Positions 43,259 through 53,420 of a DNA stretch of 64,000 bases are shown here, piece by piece. The translations under genes and the position numbers were made by a program. The DNA lies in contig JAPYXD010000403.1 of NCBI GenBank assembly GCA_030998225.1, positions 2,542,001 through 2,606,000 on the forward strand, in the 5' to 3' direction. Under the pieces are notes generated by a model. That model saw only the letters and a list, made by a program, of their open reading frames with translations, ran no database searches and had not been told where the DNA came from. This DNA comes from Diplolepis rosae (lineage: Eukaryota > Arthropoda > Insecta > Hymenoptera > Diplolepididae). How positions within the stretch are numbered: position 1 is the stretch's first letter; each line of letters opens with the position of its first letter.

Positions 43259-44540
43259 CAAGGTGCGTTCCAAAATAAACGAGACTTTTGTCATAAACAT
43301 TTTTTTGGTGGCGCCATCTGTGAATGCGGTAGTGCGTTGGAAAGTTATATGCCTCCATGACTTCCAGTGACAGTTTTACGGCATTCGGTTCAGTAGAAGC
43401 GAAGTTATTGCGTCTAAAGTGTCAGTGTGTTTGTGTCATCGGTACAAAAATGAGTTTCGAACAAAGAGCTTATATCAAATTTTGTTTTAAAATCGGCAAA
43501 ACGTTTACCGAAACATTTAAATTGATGAAAAAAGTTGATGGCGATGATTGCCTATCTCGTGCCAGAGTTCATGAGTGGTTTACACGTTTCAGAGATGGTC
43601 GTGAGGACATAAATGACGATGAACATACGGGCCGCCCAAAATCACTGATCACCGAAAACTCCATCGAAATTGTGCGTGAATTTATGAAAAATGAGCCGAA
43701 ATCATCTTTGAAATTCATGGAGTCGGAGTTGAATATCTCCAAAACATCGATTTATCGCATTTTAACCGATCATTTGGGCTTACGAAAGGTCTGTGCACGT
43801 TTTGTTCCTCACAAGTTAACTGATGACCAAAAATTGCTCAGAATTCAACATTCGAAAGACATCATTAAAGAGGCGAGAAAAGACGAGAACTTCCTTTACA
43901 ACATTGTAACTGGTGATGAAACGTGGTGTTTCCAGTATGAACCCGAAACCAAGCGTCAAAGTGCCGAATGGAAGGCCCCAGACAAGCCACCACCCAAAAA
44001 ATCGCGTTTGAAGAAGTCAAAAATCAAGTCGATGCTCATTTGTTTTTACGATTCCAAGGGAATTGTCCACAAGGAGTTCGTGCTAGCGGGCCAAACCGTC
44101 AATGCAATTTTCTATCTTGGCGTTTTGAAGCGTTTGTTGCATCGCATTCGTCGAATTCGGCCTGAATACCGCGAAGGAGGAAGCTAGTGCTTATTGCATG
44201 ATAATCGATCCACTCTTGTGACTGATTTTTTGACTAGAAATCGCATTTTAACCATCAATCATTCATCGAATTCGCCTGATATGGCTTCCTGTGACTTCTA
44301 CCTATTCGGAAAACTGCATTTGGCCATGAAAGGAAAACGTTTTGCGTCCGTAGAGGCCATCCAAAAGGCTTGTACCGACATCCTGAAGGACATTCCGGTC
44401 AATGACCTGAAACACTCTTTCGAAAAGCTTTTGGCTAGCGCAAAACAGTGTATCGAGGCCGGAGGGGACTATTTTGAATAAATAAACTCGAATTTATCAG
44501 AACAAAGCTCCTGTCGTCTCTATTTAGCACAATTAGTAAG
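43259..44540 (+). mobile_element. Mariner element, nearly full length
   Basis: The left end AAGGTGCGTTCCAAAATAAA is typical of mariner terminal repeats. The transposase follows from 43450 to 44481. The right inverted repeat is not clear; candidates near 44513 (GTCTCTATTTAGCACA) are decayed. Confidence 0.75.
43450..44481 (+). pseudogene. Mariner transposase with one stop and a small deletion
   Basis: Begins MSFEQRAYIKFCFK. An N-terminal helix-turn-helix pair (SRARVHEWFTRFRDG, residues about 37-51; then SIYRIL) is followed by the catalytic domain: VTGDETW (first Asp), LLHDN (second Asp) and SPDMASCDFYLF (third Asp). The frame is intact except for a TAG at 44185-44187, just before the second Asp, where a Trp codon is usual in the family. 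Four codons are also missing right after HDN. The family length of about 345 residues is otherwise kept. All three Asp survive, but the lesion sits at the active site, so the enzyme is dead. Confidence 0.9.
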
Positions 44541-44766
44541 TTTTACAAAAATGTATTGGTATCTTCTATTCTAAGATCGATACAATGTGGGAAAGCATGA
44601 AAATAGTCCCGACTTCAAAACGGACCGACTAATCGGATTTTGTAAGTTTTATTAAAGATTTTAATCATTGCTACTCAGTTAATCTAGCTGCAAGAATCAA
44701 AATGCTTAGATGATACAGAGTACAAAAACATTCTTGTGACCCTTGTTTTATAAACAAAAAAAATGG
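44541..44766. other. No gene recognised
   Basis: Short AT-rich interval between the mariner and the putative exon; no signal beyond a possible decayed transposon end near 44612. Confidence 0.3.
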
Positions 44767-44990
44767 CTAATTATGAGCGCGTAATTCATTCTGAATTTTC
44801 TTGGTTTCCCGAATTCTTTCGCGGATAGCATTTTTTCGGGACCACAGATCCTGTTTCTTCTGTATAAGCTGTTTTTTCTGTAATTGTGGGCGTTCTTCGT
44901 CTGTCTTCGTTGTACGCCACAGACGGAAGGCATCTTCTATCTCTTCACGCAGCTGGTCCTGCTTTTTTGACAGACTCTGCCGGGTAGTTT
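44767..44990 (-). CDS. Putative terminal exon, coiled-coil protein
   Basis: On the minus strand an AG acceptor after a T-rich tract (AATTTTTTAG, ending 44991) is followed by about 73 open codons to a TAG at 44767-44769. The product is highly charged, rich in Lys, Gln, Glu and Arg (QSLSKKQDQLREEIEDAF, then KKQLIQKKQDLW), and likely forms a coiled coil. There is no ATG near its 5' end, which fits an internal or last exon. The overlapping ATG frame 44748-44933 lacks this bias. Upstream exons were not found in the next 8 kb, which is repeat-filled. It could instead be an old transposon fragment. Function unknown. Confidence 0.4.
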
Positions 44991-45519
44991 CTAAAAAATT
45001 GTTAAACGAAGTAACATTAGTACAAACTGTAAAAATCGTTTATTTAGATTCTGTCACAAACTGTGGTAATAATTCCCCTTGCAAAATTTAGTGATAAATT
45101 TTACTTTTGCGTTAAAAACATTTCAAGTTATATTGGAATTCTTTTCACAGTATACAATTGGTGTATGAGTTTATGTCTTAAAACAAGAATATCTATGTAT
45201 TTTTAAATTTCTTTAAGTCAAAATCTAATTATTTAACATTGCTTGCAAGGGACATTTTTAAGAGAAATGAATACTCATGACATTAGAAAATTTTATTAAA
45301 TTCAGGTTCCCTAATGTTTGTGACCAAAATAGACGTGAGAAAAAAAACTAGCTTCTTTATTGTTTTTGTTAGTGTGCTTCCAAATGTCGATAAACGCTTG
45401 TATATCCTGGGTTGTAGATTCCTTTCCCCGTAAACATTAACCATGTCTGTAGAGACCAGCCGTCTCTCCGAGATATTCCATCTCCCATGAAGGTCTCACA
45501 GGTTTCCCGGCTCCAGAGG
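44991..45519. other. No gene recognised
   Basis: AT-rich to 45360, then mixed sequence up to the stop of the next ORF. If the exon at 44767-44990 is real this would be intron. Confidence 0.35.
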
Positions 45520-45984
45520 TTACCCGAGGGTGGTTTTTATCCCTTTCACCCCACACTGGATAGCAAAAGCCGGTACTTCTGCGTGATATTTTCCCAGGTA
45601 GAAAATATTCTCGATGTCGACGTCTAGGTACATTCCCTCGTCCACGTCGAACACCACTAATTCTGGGCTTGTCTCGTGGACAAAAATGTATCTCCTACCG
45701 GTCTGGTCATCAGAGTCGACGTACGCAATTGGAATCATCCCAGGGGCATCCTCCTCTCTTATCCTCAGCCAAGAGGGTTTCTCTCTGTATATTTCGTCCA
45801 ATTCTGTTTTTAACTGGATGTATTCCTGCTCGCGAGTCCAGTTTCTGGCTACAAAATCCGAAGGGCTGCAGCAGTACATGGGCCTGAGGTCGTAGGACAT
45901 CCCCACGCTAATGGGTGGTTTCGGGATCTGGTCAGACAATCCCGCCAATTCCGGGGCATCCCCGCACCATGGTGTTTGGGACAT
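45520..45984 (-). CDS. G4 ORF, acidic protein of unknown function
   Basis: 154 codons from an ATG. The protein is acidic with a helical charged stretch (WTREQEYIQLKTELDEIY, residues about 53-70). The C-terminal half is likely beta-rich with many Asp, Glu and Val (residues 85-135). It lies about 230 bp after another small ORF in the same orientation and downstream of a primer-site-like sequence at 46791-46810, suggesting one LTR element. It has some layout similarity to the G0 3' ORF: a S-Y-x-V/L-R/H start, a W followed by an acidic helix, then an R-R/V-Y-I/L strand. That similarity is by eye and weak. Confidence 0.45.
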   Translation of the reverse strand: MSQTPWCGDAPELAGLSDQIPKPPISVGMSYDLRPMYCCSPSDFVARNWTREQEYIQLKTELDEIYREKPSWLRIREEDAPGMIPIAYVDSDDQTGRRYIFVHETSPELVVFDVDEGMYLDVDIENIFYLGKYHAEVPAFAIQCGVKGIKTTLG

Positions 45985-46214
45985 CGTAGATGATAGCTAA
46001 TGGGAAGAACATACGGTGAAAAAATTCTTCAAAAAAAATTAACCTGCAGTGGTAGTTAAATTATTCCGAAACTTTACCCGTTACGCGCAGGCAGAGCCTT
46101 AAATAAGCATCCAGGATCGGAGGTGGTGGGTGGTAGGTTTGGGAAAAGAACTGTGGTGAATGGCAGGAGCCAAAGAAAAATAATGCTCATGGGTGTGGTG
46201 AAATAAAGGTGTGT

Positions 46215-46711
46215 TTATTGGTACGTATCGAAGTATTGCCTTATTGGGTTCAAATTTTTTATGTATATTTTATCCCCTATCCTTATGCAGAATTCTGAGT
46301 CGTTTGCAGATCGCTCCAATTCCTCAAAGAAATTATCTGCATACTCCTCGCAGGATAGGTCGTGCAGTTCTTCCATCTTCTTTATGTGTGGAGCATCCGG
46401 CGAATGTTGAGGTCTTCTTCCATCTTTCTTTTTAGAGAGTGGAGGCACTCGGCGGAGGGCTCAAGAGTTTTTAAAGAGTCTGGTTTGGTCCTTTTTCCAC
46501 ATGGCCCCTTTTTACCAGTTTGTGTGGAAGCGTTTTCAACCTTGGCGGTGGTCTGGGCCCGGTAGTCAAAAATGGCCATGTCCTGAGATATGGGGTTCTC
46601 TGATTTGGAAGTGACCGGATGGGCTCGTAGGTGGTCCGCTAGGTGGTGTTCCCTAAGCTGGGTACCCCGACTGATTTTCACACTCAGGCGAGTAGATGAA
46701 GTGGTAGCCAT
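46215..46711 (-). pseudogene. G4 small ORF, frameshifted
   Basis: Starts at an ATG (46711) and runs to 46382 in one frame. From 46448 a second frame continues to 46215 (KKMEELHDLSCEEY, then IGDKIYIKNLNPI). The overlap suggests a single-base lesion near 46440 in one protein of about 165 residues. It includes ASTQTG, like the TQT motifs of the G1 3' ORF. No known domain is recognised. Confidence 0.4.
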
Positions 46712-46790
46712 TTTGATTTCTGATAAAAAGAAATGTAGGAAAAGCGGTAAGAGGCCGCCTTTGTTGAATCAAACAAAAGATTTTCGAGAT

Positions 46791-46810
46791 TGTCCCACGT
46801 TTTAACGCCA
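46791..46810 (-). promoter_or_regulatory. Primer-binding-site-like sequence of G4
   Basis: The minus strand reads TGGCGTTAAAACGTGGGACA, a decayed relative of the tRNA-Lys1,2 primer site seen in G1. The interval 46822-46967 to its right starts TGTCTCATCCC on the minus strand and may be the remnant of a short LTR. Inference only. Confidence 0.4.
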
Positions 46811-47019
46811 GGGAGGCATGATTACCCCAATTTTAGAGTAAGAAGGATAGGCGTCACTGGGGGGGGGTTGTTCTCGCTATTAAATTTCGTGCCTCAAGCT
46901 CCGAAAATCTCACACCCAGAATTCACAAGTGCCAGTAGTCTCTAATCCGAGGCAATGGGATGAGACAATAAATAATAATAATAACAATAATGAAAAATAA
47001 CCGAGAATAAACGAAAGAG

Positions 47020-47490
47020 CTTACACGTTTTTAGAAATATCAAAGCCTTATGGTCGGTTCTTATTACAATTTTTCCGCCCATTACGTAAGAACGAAATTT
47101 TTGGAGGGCCCATACGATGGCCAACAGCTCCTTCTCAGTCGTGTAGTATGCCAGTTCAGCACCCTTTAAGGTACGGCTAGCATAAACGATTGGACGAGGG
47201 TTTCCATCCTCATGGAGTTGGAAAAGGACAGCGCCTAGAGCCAAATCACTTGCATCTGTTTGCAGGTAAAAAGACTTTTTAATGTCGGGGTAGCTTAGCA
47301 AGACTGAGCTGCAGAAAAGGGTTTTTATTTCTTGAAAGGCTCGCTCTATCCTGTCATCCCATGACCATTTAACTCCCTTTTTTAATAGTTCCAACAGCGG
47401 GACTATTTTTGCAGGGTGGTTTTTGCTGAATTTTGTGTAGAAATTAATTAACCCTAAAAATCCACGTAATTCTTTTAAATAAGCCTGATA
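47020..47490 (-). pseudogene. G3 RT connection and RNase H fragment
   Basis: The frame shows YLKELRGFLGLINFYTKF (connection start, near 47480), WSWDDRIERAFQEIK, FYLQTDASDLALGAVLFQ with the first RNase H Asp (near 47270), TTEKELLAIVWALQKFR with the Glu, and IRTDHKALIFL with the second Asp (near 47050). It then degenerates into low-complexity sequence. The catalytic YxDD region of RT is absent upstream. Confidence 0.85.
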
Positions 47491-47966
47491 CTTTTTTCTT
47501 TATTATTTAAAAATTTAATTTCAGTTTGTTTATCCTCATTTTGGAGTACAATATAATTTTGATCCATATCAATTCTTCCCTTTAACTTTTTGAGTAAATC
47601 CGCGCCCAGAATACAATTTTTATTTAGTTTTGGTATTATTATAAATACGCAAGAATACGTTTCTTCGTTTAAATTCAAATCTGCATACAATTTATCCTTC
47701 AATTTTACAGATTTTACACCCGTGGCGCCCACTACGCTGATGCCAACAATTGGCAATATCTCGGAATTCTTAAATTTATTTTTATTATTTTCAAAAACGT
47801 TTTCGGATATGCAGGTTATTTCGCTGCCAGTGTCGATAAGTGCTTCGGTTTCAACACCTTGAATTTTAATATTGATATCTGGGCACTTGTCGGCAGTATC
47901 CACAATTTTAACATCTTCTGACTCTAGTAAGTCCTCCCTAACTTTTAATTCTAGAGGTCTTTTCAC
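47475..47966 (-). CDS. G3 retroelement aspartic protease
   Basis: 163 codons. The active-site loop is ALIDTGSEITCI (near residue 42), the only one of the window's four retroelement proteases with a canonical Asp-Thr-Gly. A second hallmark is CILGADLLKKLKG near residue 120. It follows gag after about 60 bp of linker in another frame and ends where the RT should begin. The flanks are broken, so it is a fragment of a dead element. Confidence 0.8.
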   Translation of the reverse strand: MKRPLELKVREDLLESEDVKIVDTADKCPDINIKIQGVETEALIDTGSEITCISENVFENNKNKFKNSEILPIVGISVVGATGVKSVKLKDKLYADLNLNEETYSCVFIIIPKLNKNCILGADLLKKLKGRIDMDQNYIVLQNEDKQTEIKFLNNKEKSIRLI

Positions 47967-48140
47967 GTTTTTCGACCCTGGGTTTGCCTCTAATACATTG
48001 ATATTTAACTGCCCAGGGCTACTTAGTTTCCCTGGTTATCTAATACGTCGACATTATTGACAATATTTGAAATCTCTGGTTCGCCATCACTTAATATATT
48101 TGGATTTTCATCGCTACGCCCTTGCGTTGTGCGTGGCATG

Positions 48141-49427
48141 TTAGCCACGAGAGAGATGTGTCTGCTCGTAAGTATTTGGGAAAGACGAATGATTATAAAA
48201 ATTTCTGGAGCCATTATTGCCAGTATTTAAATTCGATGGCCCTGCTTGATCGAACGCGTCAAGCAATTCAATTAAATTATCGTAAGTTTTTATATTTCTA
48301 ATAATCATGGCGGTACGTACATCATCATTATAATGCCTAGATAGTTTAGCCACGATTTCTGCCTCTGAGGGTGGTGGAATTAGATCTTTAGCGTTGTTTA
48401 TCGTCTTAATTGCATATTCTACTCGCGTTAGATTACTATTTGGAATGTATTTCCCAAACTGCAATTCGGATCTAATCTGAAAGCATATATTCTCGTTCCA
48501 GTATTTTTTTGTGAATTTTTCTCTGAAAGAGATAATATTTTCTTGCTCTGAAGAAACTAATTCCCACCACTCTCAAGCAATGCCCTCTAGGCATGCAAAA
48601 ATGACGTAATTAAAATCATCAGTATTTATGTCAGTTGCACTTATGTATCGTCCGAAATATTTTGAAAATCGCATGGGCCTTTCGCGCTTATGCCCAGAGA
48701 ATTTCGGCATGGGATATTTGTTTATCCAAGGTGAGACTGCTGAAGAACTACCCTGGTTTTTCTGTAGTTTATTTTCTAAAACAAACTGGTGGTCTTCCAG
48801 TTGCTTAATTCTCTTTTCATGCACCATTTTCTTTGCAATAAGATCACCGCTCAAACAGTGAAGTTCCTCAGAAGCCTCACTCAATGTATTTATTTTAGCT
48901 TCAACTTTTTTTACATTTTTCTCAAATTCTAGGTTCTTATATTCGCATTCCGTTTTACGCATTTGGTCGCAGCTATCCATCCTGTCTACAATCAAATCAG
49001 TCAATTCGCTGAATTGCCTCGCCGTCTTTCGTTTGAAATCAGATATTTTTTTCAAATTTTTCTTAACCGCGTTTATAACATTAGCTTGATTATTTTCAAC
49101 GCTTTTTATCTTAACACCGATAGATTTGAGCTTTAACAACATTTGATCGAGTTCAGCAATATTTTCTTCATCGGATTCTGTTATTTCTTCAAGGTGCAGG
49201 GATGAACAACATGACTCATTATCGACGGACTCGCGCGTCACATTATTTTCATTTAATGATAGATCAAGTGCCGCATTTTGGCCATCGGAACCCTCATAAT
49301 TTCCAGCTAGCAACTGGGTAGTGTTCCTCAACAACTCGCCCATGTTGAAACTATTTGTCATCATGGATTGAGATTGTTTCAACGAACTTCTAAGCTGATT
49401 ATCAGAGTTCGCCATTTTATAGTTCAT
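48141..49427 (-). pseudogene. G3 gag with one in-frame stop
   Basis: A single frame interrupted only by TGA at 48573-48575, in a position where Arg (CGA) would need one base change. The N-terminal half is acidic then strongly coiled-coil (residues about 75-200, Lys/Glu/Leu-rich). The capsid-like part begins YPMPKFSGHKRE (near 48710), with FNYVIFACLEGIA just before the stop and FREKFTKKYW after it. The C-terminus is Asn-rich and no zinc knuckle is visible. ATGs are at 49427 and 49415; the first is chosen. Confidence 0.75.
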
Positions 49428-49429
49428 TA

Positions 49430-50677
49430 AATAACAATTAAAAAGAAATGTGTAATTAGAAAAATAGTGGCACAAGGATATTCACTAACGCTTTCAATTT
49501 AAACCTAGTAATCGACGCTGCCTAAGCTGGTTAGCAGTTATTGCCGAACACTAGCCAGTTCCATAAATAATATTTAGCCTATTCTAATTTTCCTAACATT
49601 ATGTTGACAACTTAAATTACTATTATAACCTCTTAACTCTTAGACCTTAAAGGATAATTACTTGATAATTAGAGAAAAATAAAAATTGATAATCAAAATA
49701 AAACGTTTCTATCTTGAAAGAAAAATTAACAGAGGACAGGTTGATTTTCCTTATTCTCTTTTCCTTTATTCTTTTCATTTAAATAAGACAAACGCAATTA
49801 GAAACCTTTTTTTGCACGTTGAATTTTGCTAAAAAAATTCTTCTTAGTGCCTTATAATATTTTTGCTTGTTTAAAGTTTTACCAAAAAAAACAAACTCCA
49901 TACGAAATTCAATACGCAAGTGCATGTGCTACAGTAAAATAATTAATTTTAATATCTTTTCACTTAGTAGTGGTTAAATTCATTAAATTCCCAATTTACT
50001 AACTAATTGACTTTACCTATACAATATTACTAATTTTCTTCAATTATACGGTAGATTAAACCTATGAGTTTTTGAATTGCTGAGCACTAAATAAATTTTA
50101 AAAAAAATGCTTCCTCACATCCTTTCATTCAATAATTATAAAAAAAACATGGGTGTTCAGGGCCCGAGTTTTATTCCAAATTAATAAATCAAGTATAATA
50201 CCATCTTAATGCCCGGCAATAATATCGATTCAATTTTAATTTGATTTAAGAACATCGGACTTTATTTTCCTTCAATTTATTGTCTCTACTTGTTATTAAG
50301 GAGACAGACATACAAATTCCGTATCCCTCATGCACGAGTCATGCTTATCAATGTCAAAGTCAGCTGGGCCGTATTATCGACTTCGAGCTGTGTTTTGACA
50401 GCGTACCTTCACCTGAGTACTTAGAGTACAACAACCTCGTGCTTTATTTTGCTATCGCACGTGTGGACAAGGAAATTAAAATTGTTCACTAGGAAATTAT
50501 TAAGGCGATAGCTTCTATTTGACTTTATTTTTAATTTTCAAGTTCAAGGCTTTTGCTTGATGCCACGTGCAAAGACGATATTATTTAATTCTGACGGACT
50601 ACCATTTAATGAAAATATTAATCATCGAATATTTTATTATCAACGCCAGAAACGCTCTCTTCGAAATGAACCTTTAT
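49430..50677 (-). other. G3 leader region
   Basis: About 1.2 kb of AT-rich sequence between the primer site and gag. A plus-strand open frame at 50280-50492 has no family features. No coding assignment. Confidence 0.4.
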
Positions 50678-50695
50678 GTCCCTGTTCGGGCACCA
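50678..50695 (-). promoter_or_regulatory. G3 primer binding site, tRNA-Lys (UUU) type
   Basis: The minus strand reads TGGTGCCCGAACAGGGAC, one base different from the G0 primer site. Confidence 0.75.
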
Positions 50696-50743
50696 GTTGA
50701 AACATTTTCTTCATGTGTTGTTATTAAATATTTAATTTATTTT

Positions 50744-51481
50744 GTGTACAAACGGGCGGAAAAAGTCGAATTGCATGCTTGTGCGTAGAGCGGCATGCAG
50801 TTAATTGAGCCTTGGCGTCCAAATCAGGCAAAATGTTCATACCGCCCGCTCCAAAGGGCGATAATGTTCATACCGCCCGCTTCAACGGGCAAAATGTTCA
50901 TACTGCACGAAACTTGACTGCCCGCGGCTAACTACGCACTCGCACGCAACGCGACTTTTTCCACCAATTTGGACACAAAACGTCGTGTGTACCTCGAGCG
51001 ACATGGTAGCGATGTGACTCGTGTGAATACCGCCCTCGCTACGCTCGCGCGGGTACACTTCGCACTCGTCACAATCGCCACCATGCCGCCCTTGGTACAC
51101 AATCTACTATTGTGTCCAAACGGGCGGAAAAAGTCGCATTGCATGCTTGTGCGTAGAGCGGCATGCAGTCAATTGTGCCTCGGCGTCAAAATCGGGCGAA
51201 ATGTTCATACCGCCCGCTTCAAAGGACGATAATGTTCATACCGCCCGCTTCAACGGGCAAAATGTTCATACTGCATGAAACATGACTGCCCGCGGCTAAC
51301 TACGCACTCGCACGCACCGCGACTTTTTCCACCAATTTGGACACATAACGTCGTGTGTACCTCGAGCGGCATGGTAGCGATGTGACTCGTGCGAATACCG
51401 CCCACGCTACGCTCGGGCGGGTATACTTCGCACTCGTCACAATCGCCACCATGCCGCCCTTGGTACACAATCTACTATTAT
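50744..51481 (+). repeat. Two tandem GC-rich units of 368 bp
   Basis: Unit one starts GTGTACAAACGGGCGG (50744) and unit two GTGTCCAAACGGGCGG (51112). Each ends GGTACACAATCTACTATT. Within each unit a 29-bp phrase (ATGTTCATACCGCCCGCTTC) is repeated three times. Open frames on both strands (50882-51144, 51250-51558) are shadows of this structure. Confidence 0.88.
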
Positions 51482-51531
51482 GTGCCTCAGCCGCGGAAAC
51501 TTGTTTTTCTGTTACAGAGGAATACAATGTA

Positions 51532-52025
51532 GAAATTGAACTGCGCATGCGCATATAGTCTTGCAGTGGAACGCAATCTTTTTCTTATTCTTCTTCTTCG
51601 TACAGCGTTAGCACCTTACTGGCAAAGCCTTGTACATTTGAACTGCGCATGCGTCTATTAGAATCCATTACTACTACACAAGATCGATAAAATCAAAATG
51701 GCCGGGACTAGTCGTTACATATCAAGTGTAATGACTAGCGCCGCAAACAACTACAATACTAGATTAGATTCGAGTGTACGCATAAAAACTCGTATCCGCA
51801 CCAAAGTCACATAAAATAGAATACGTGCCAATGCACACAATTCGGGAAATTGCGAGACTCGCGACAATGCTCGCAGGACTGATCGCGCCTCGGCTTCGTC
51901 TCGGCTTTGTCTCGACTATGCCTCACCTACGACTCGACTACGCCTTGGCTTCGATCTCCTGCGAGCATTTTCGCGCGTCACGCAATAACCCTAATTGTGT
52001 GCCTAGGCACGTAATATACTGTTTT
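51532..52025 (+). repeat. GC-rich dispersed repeat D, copy 2
   Basis: Copy of 42365-42808 with an extra GACTGCGCAT-type segment near 51645 and an expanded CTCGGCTTCG/CTCGACTAYG run at 51890-51950. The terminal palindrome runs between CGTGCCAATGCACACAATT (51825) and AATTGTGTGCCTAGGCACG (52010). It ends AATATACTGTT. Confidence 0.8.
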
Positions 52026-53420
52026 CAAATTTTACCTTCGGAAGGTTTGTTTCAGAAAATTTTCTCTAGTTTCGAACATTTAATCTCTTTTAATTCGCTC
52101 TTACATTCAGAGCACACGTCAGATTTAAATAGTGTCAAAGGGACACACATGAAGGTGGAGCGTTTCGGCGGATTTTTTCCTCAATAAAAAAAATATAACT
52201 CACGCTTTTCTTTCGATCTTTTTGATCACGCGAAGCTAATTAATCCGGCGGGTTGAGATCCGTTTTTCTATTAATATTGTACTTTCTTTAGGCTGCAGGT
52301 TTTCTGCAAGTAGAAAACGGGACAAGATGAGAGATCGTGCAGATCGTTTAGTCTAAGATATAACGGCTCGCAATGGTTCGAGTAAGGAGGACTTCCACCT
52401 GAAAATAAAGTTGGGTCGAGTTAAGAGCACAAGTTGTTTTTCAAACTTTCAAACGCCCCATGAACCACACGTTATCAATAAATCAATCATAAGGCGATAG
52501 GGAAGTAAAATTTATTTATTTCAAACATGCAGAGATATCAGTTTTGAGCCTGCGTAATTATAAACCAATTTGGTTTAATCGCCACGGCCATTTATCATCA
52601 CTTATATCTGCACGCGACTTCCCTAATCATGAATACAATCCCGTAAGCTTCTTTTCTCGGACGAATTGAGTATACTTGTATACGCATGTATTAAGCGGAT
52701 TCTCTGAGTCTATTGCCCAAGTGATGCTACAATGCACCTAGGCGAGCGACGAGATCCGCTTTTGAGAGAAAAATAACCCGGACGCGGTACTTCAACCTAC
52801 CTAGAAGATTTGCCCCCATCAATTCCTACCTATCTGAATTTGGCAAAAGAAGGGCTAATTTGGCCATTTCTAATTCGTTTTAATCACCCGATGGGGAGCC
52901 AATAAGAATTGTTAAGAGAATTTTATTGGAGAAATTAAGTTTTTATTGATTAATAAAGATTTTTCCGCATTGTCTAGTTAGTACGGTGCGCGCTTCGCTG
53001 CGCGTTAAAACGAGCTTTTCCTCATATTTTTAACTTTGCTAGATCCCGAGAAAAATGCCCTTTTGCATCTCCATGCATTCAGGTATAGGAGGAAAAGAGA
53101 AAACCTGATTATTAATAAAGGGAAATAGATCCACCTGTCTTCATCTCATGAACGGCCTTGACCCACTGTTTAGGAGCGAGACATAAAGACAAATATTTTC
53201 ATTATTTTAATTCCACCACTGGTTACGCAAAATCGGGCTAGTGCCTGCTTGAGGAAATTCATAGAAATTAGATATGATTATTTTAAGAATTCAATATTGT
53301 GATTCTTATAAAGTAATAAATTGAAATATATATGTAGAGATTAAATAGGTAAACGATATTTTATTCTAATCGAGACTGGATCGTCTCATTATCTATATTA
53401 AATATATCTATATTATATAT
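52026..53420. other. No gene recognised
   Basis: Mixed composition, less repetitive than its surroundings. It includes GTGCGCGCTTCGCTGCGCG (52986) and no open frame with family features. Could be ancestral non-coding sequence. Confidence 0.4.

Larger units (their letters stand above)
46968..50743 (-). mobile_element. G3: Gypsy element lacking the RT core, truncated
   Basis: A minus-strand Ty3/Gypsy remnant: primer site at 50678-50695, leader, gag (49427-48141), protease (47966-47475), then the connection and RNase H region (47490-47020). The RT fingers and palm are missing between protease and connection, and everything after the RNase H start is lost at about 46968-47020 where G4 sequence begins. 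The LTR right of the primer site is cut by the tandem GC-rich units at 50744. Confidence 0.8.

Noticed and set aside
50882..51558. Paired frames on both strands, 70-87 codons
   Set aside because: They recur in each 368-bp tandem unit and follow its palindromic GC-rich structure. No domain.
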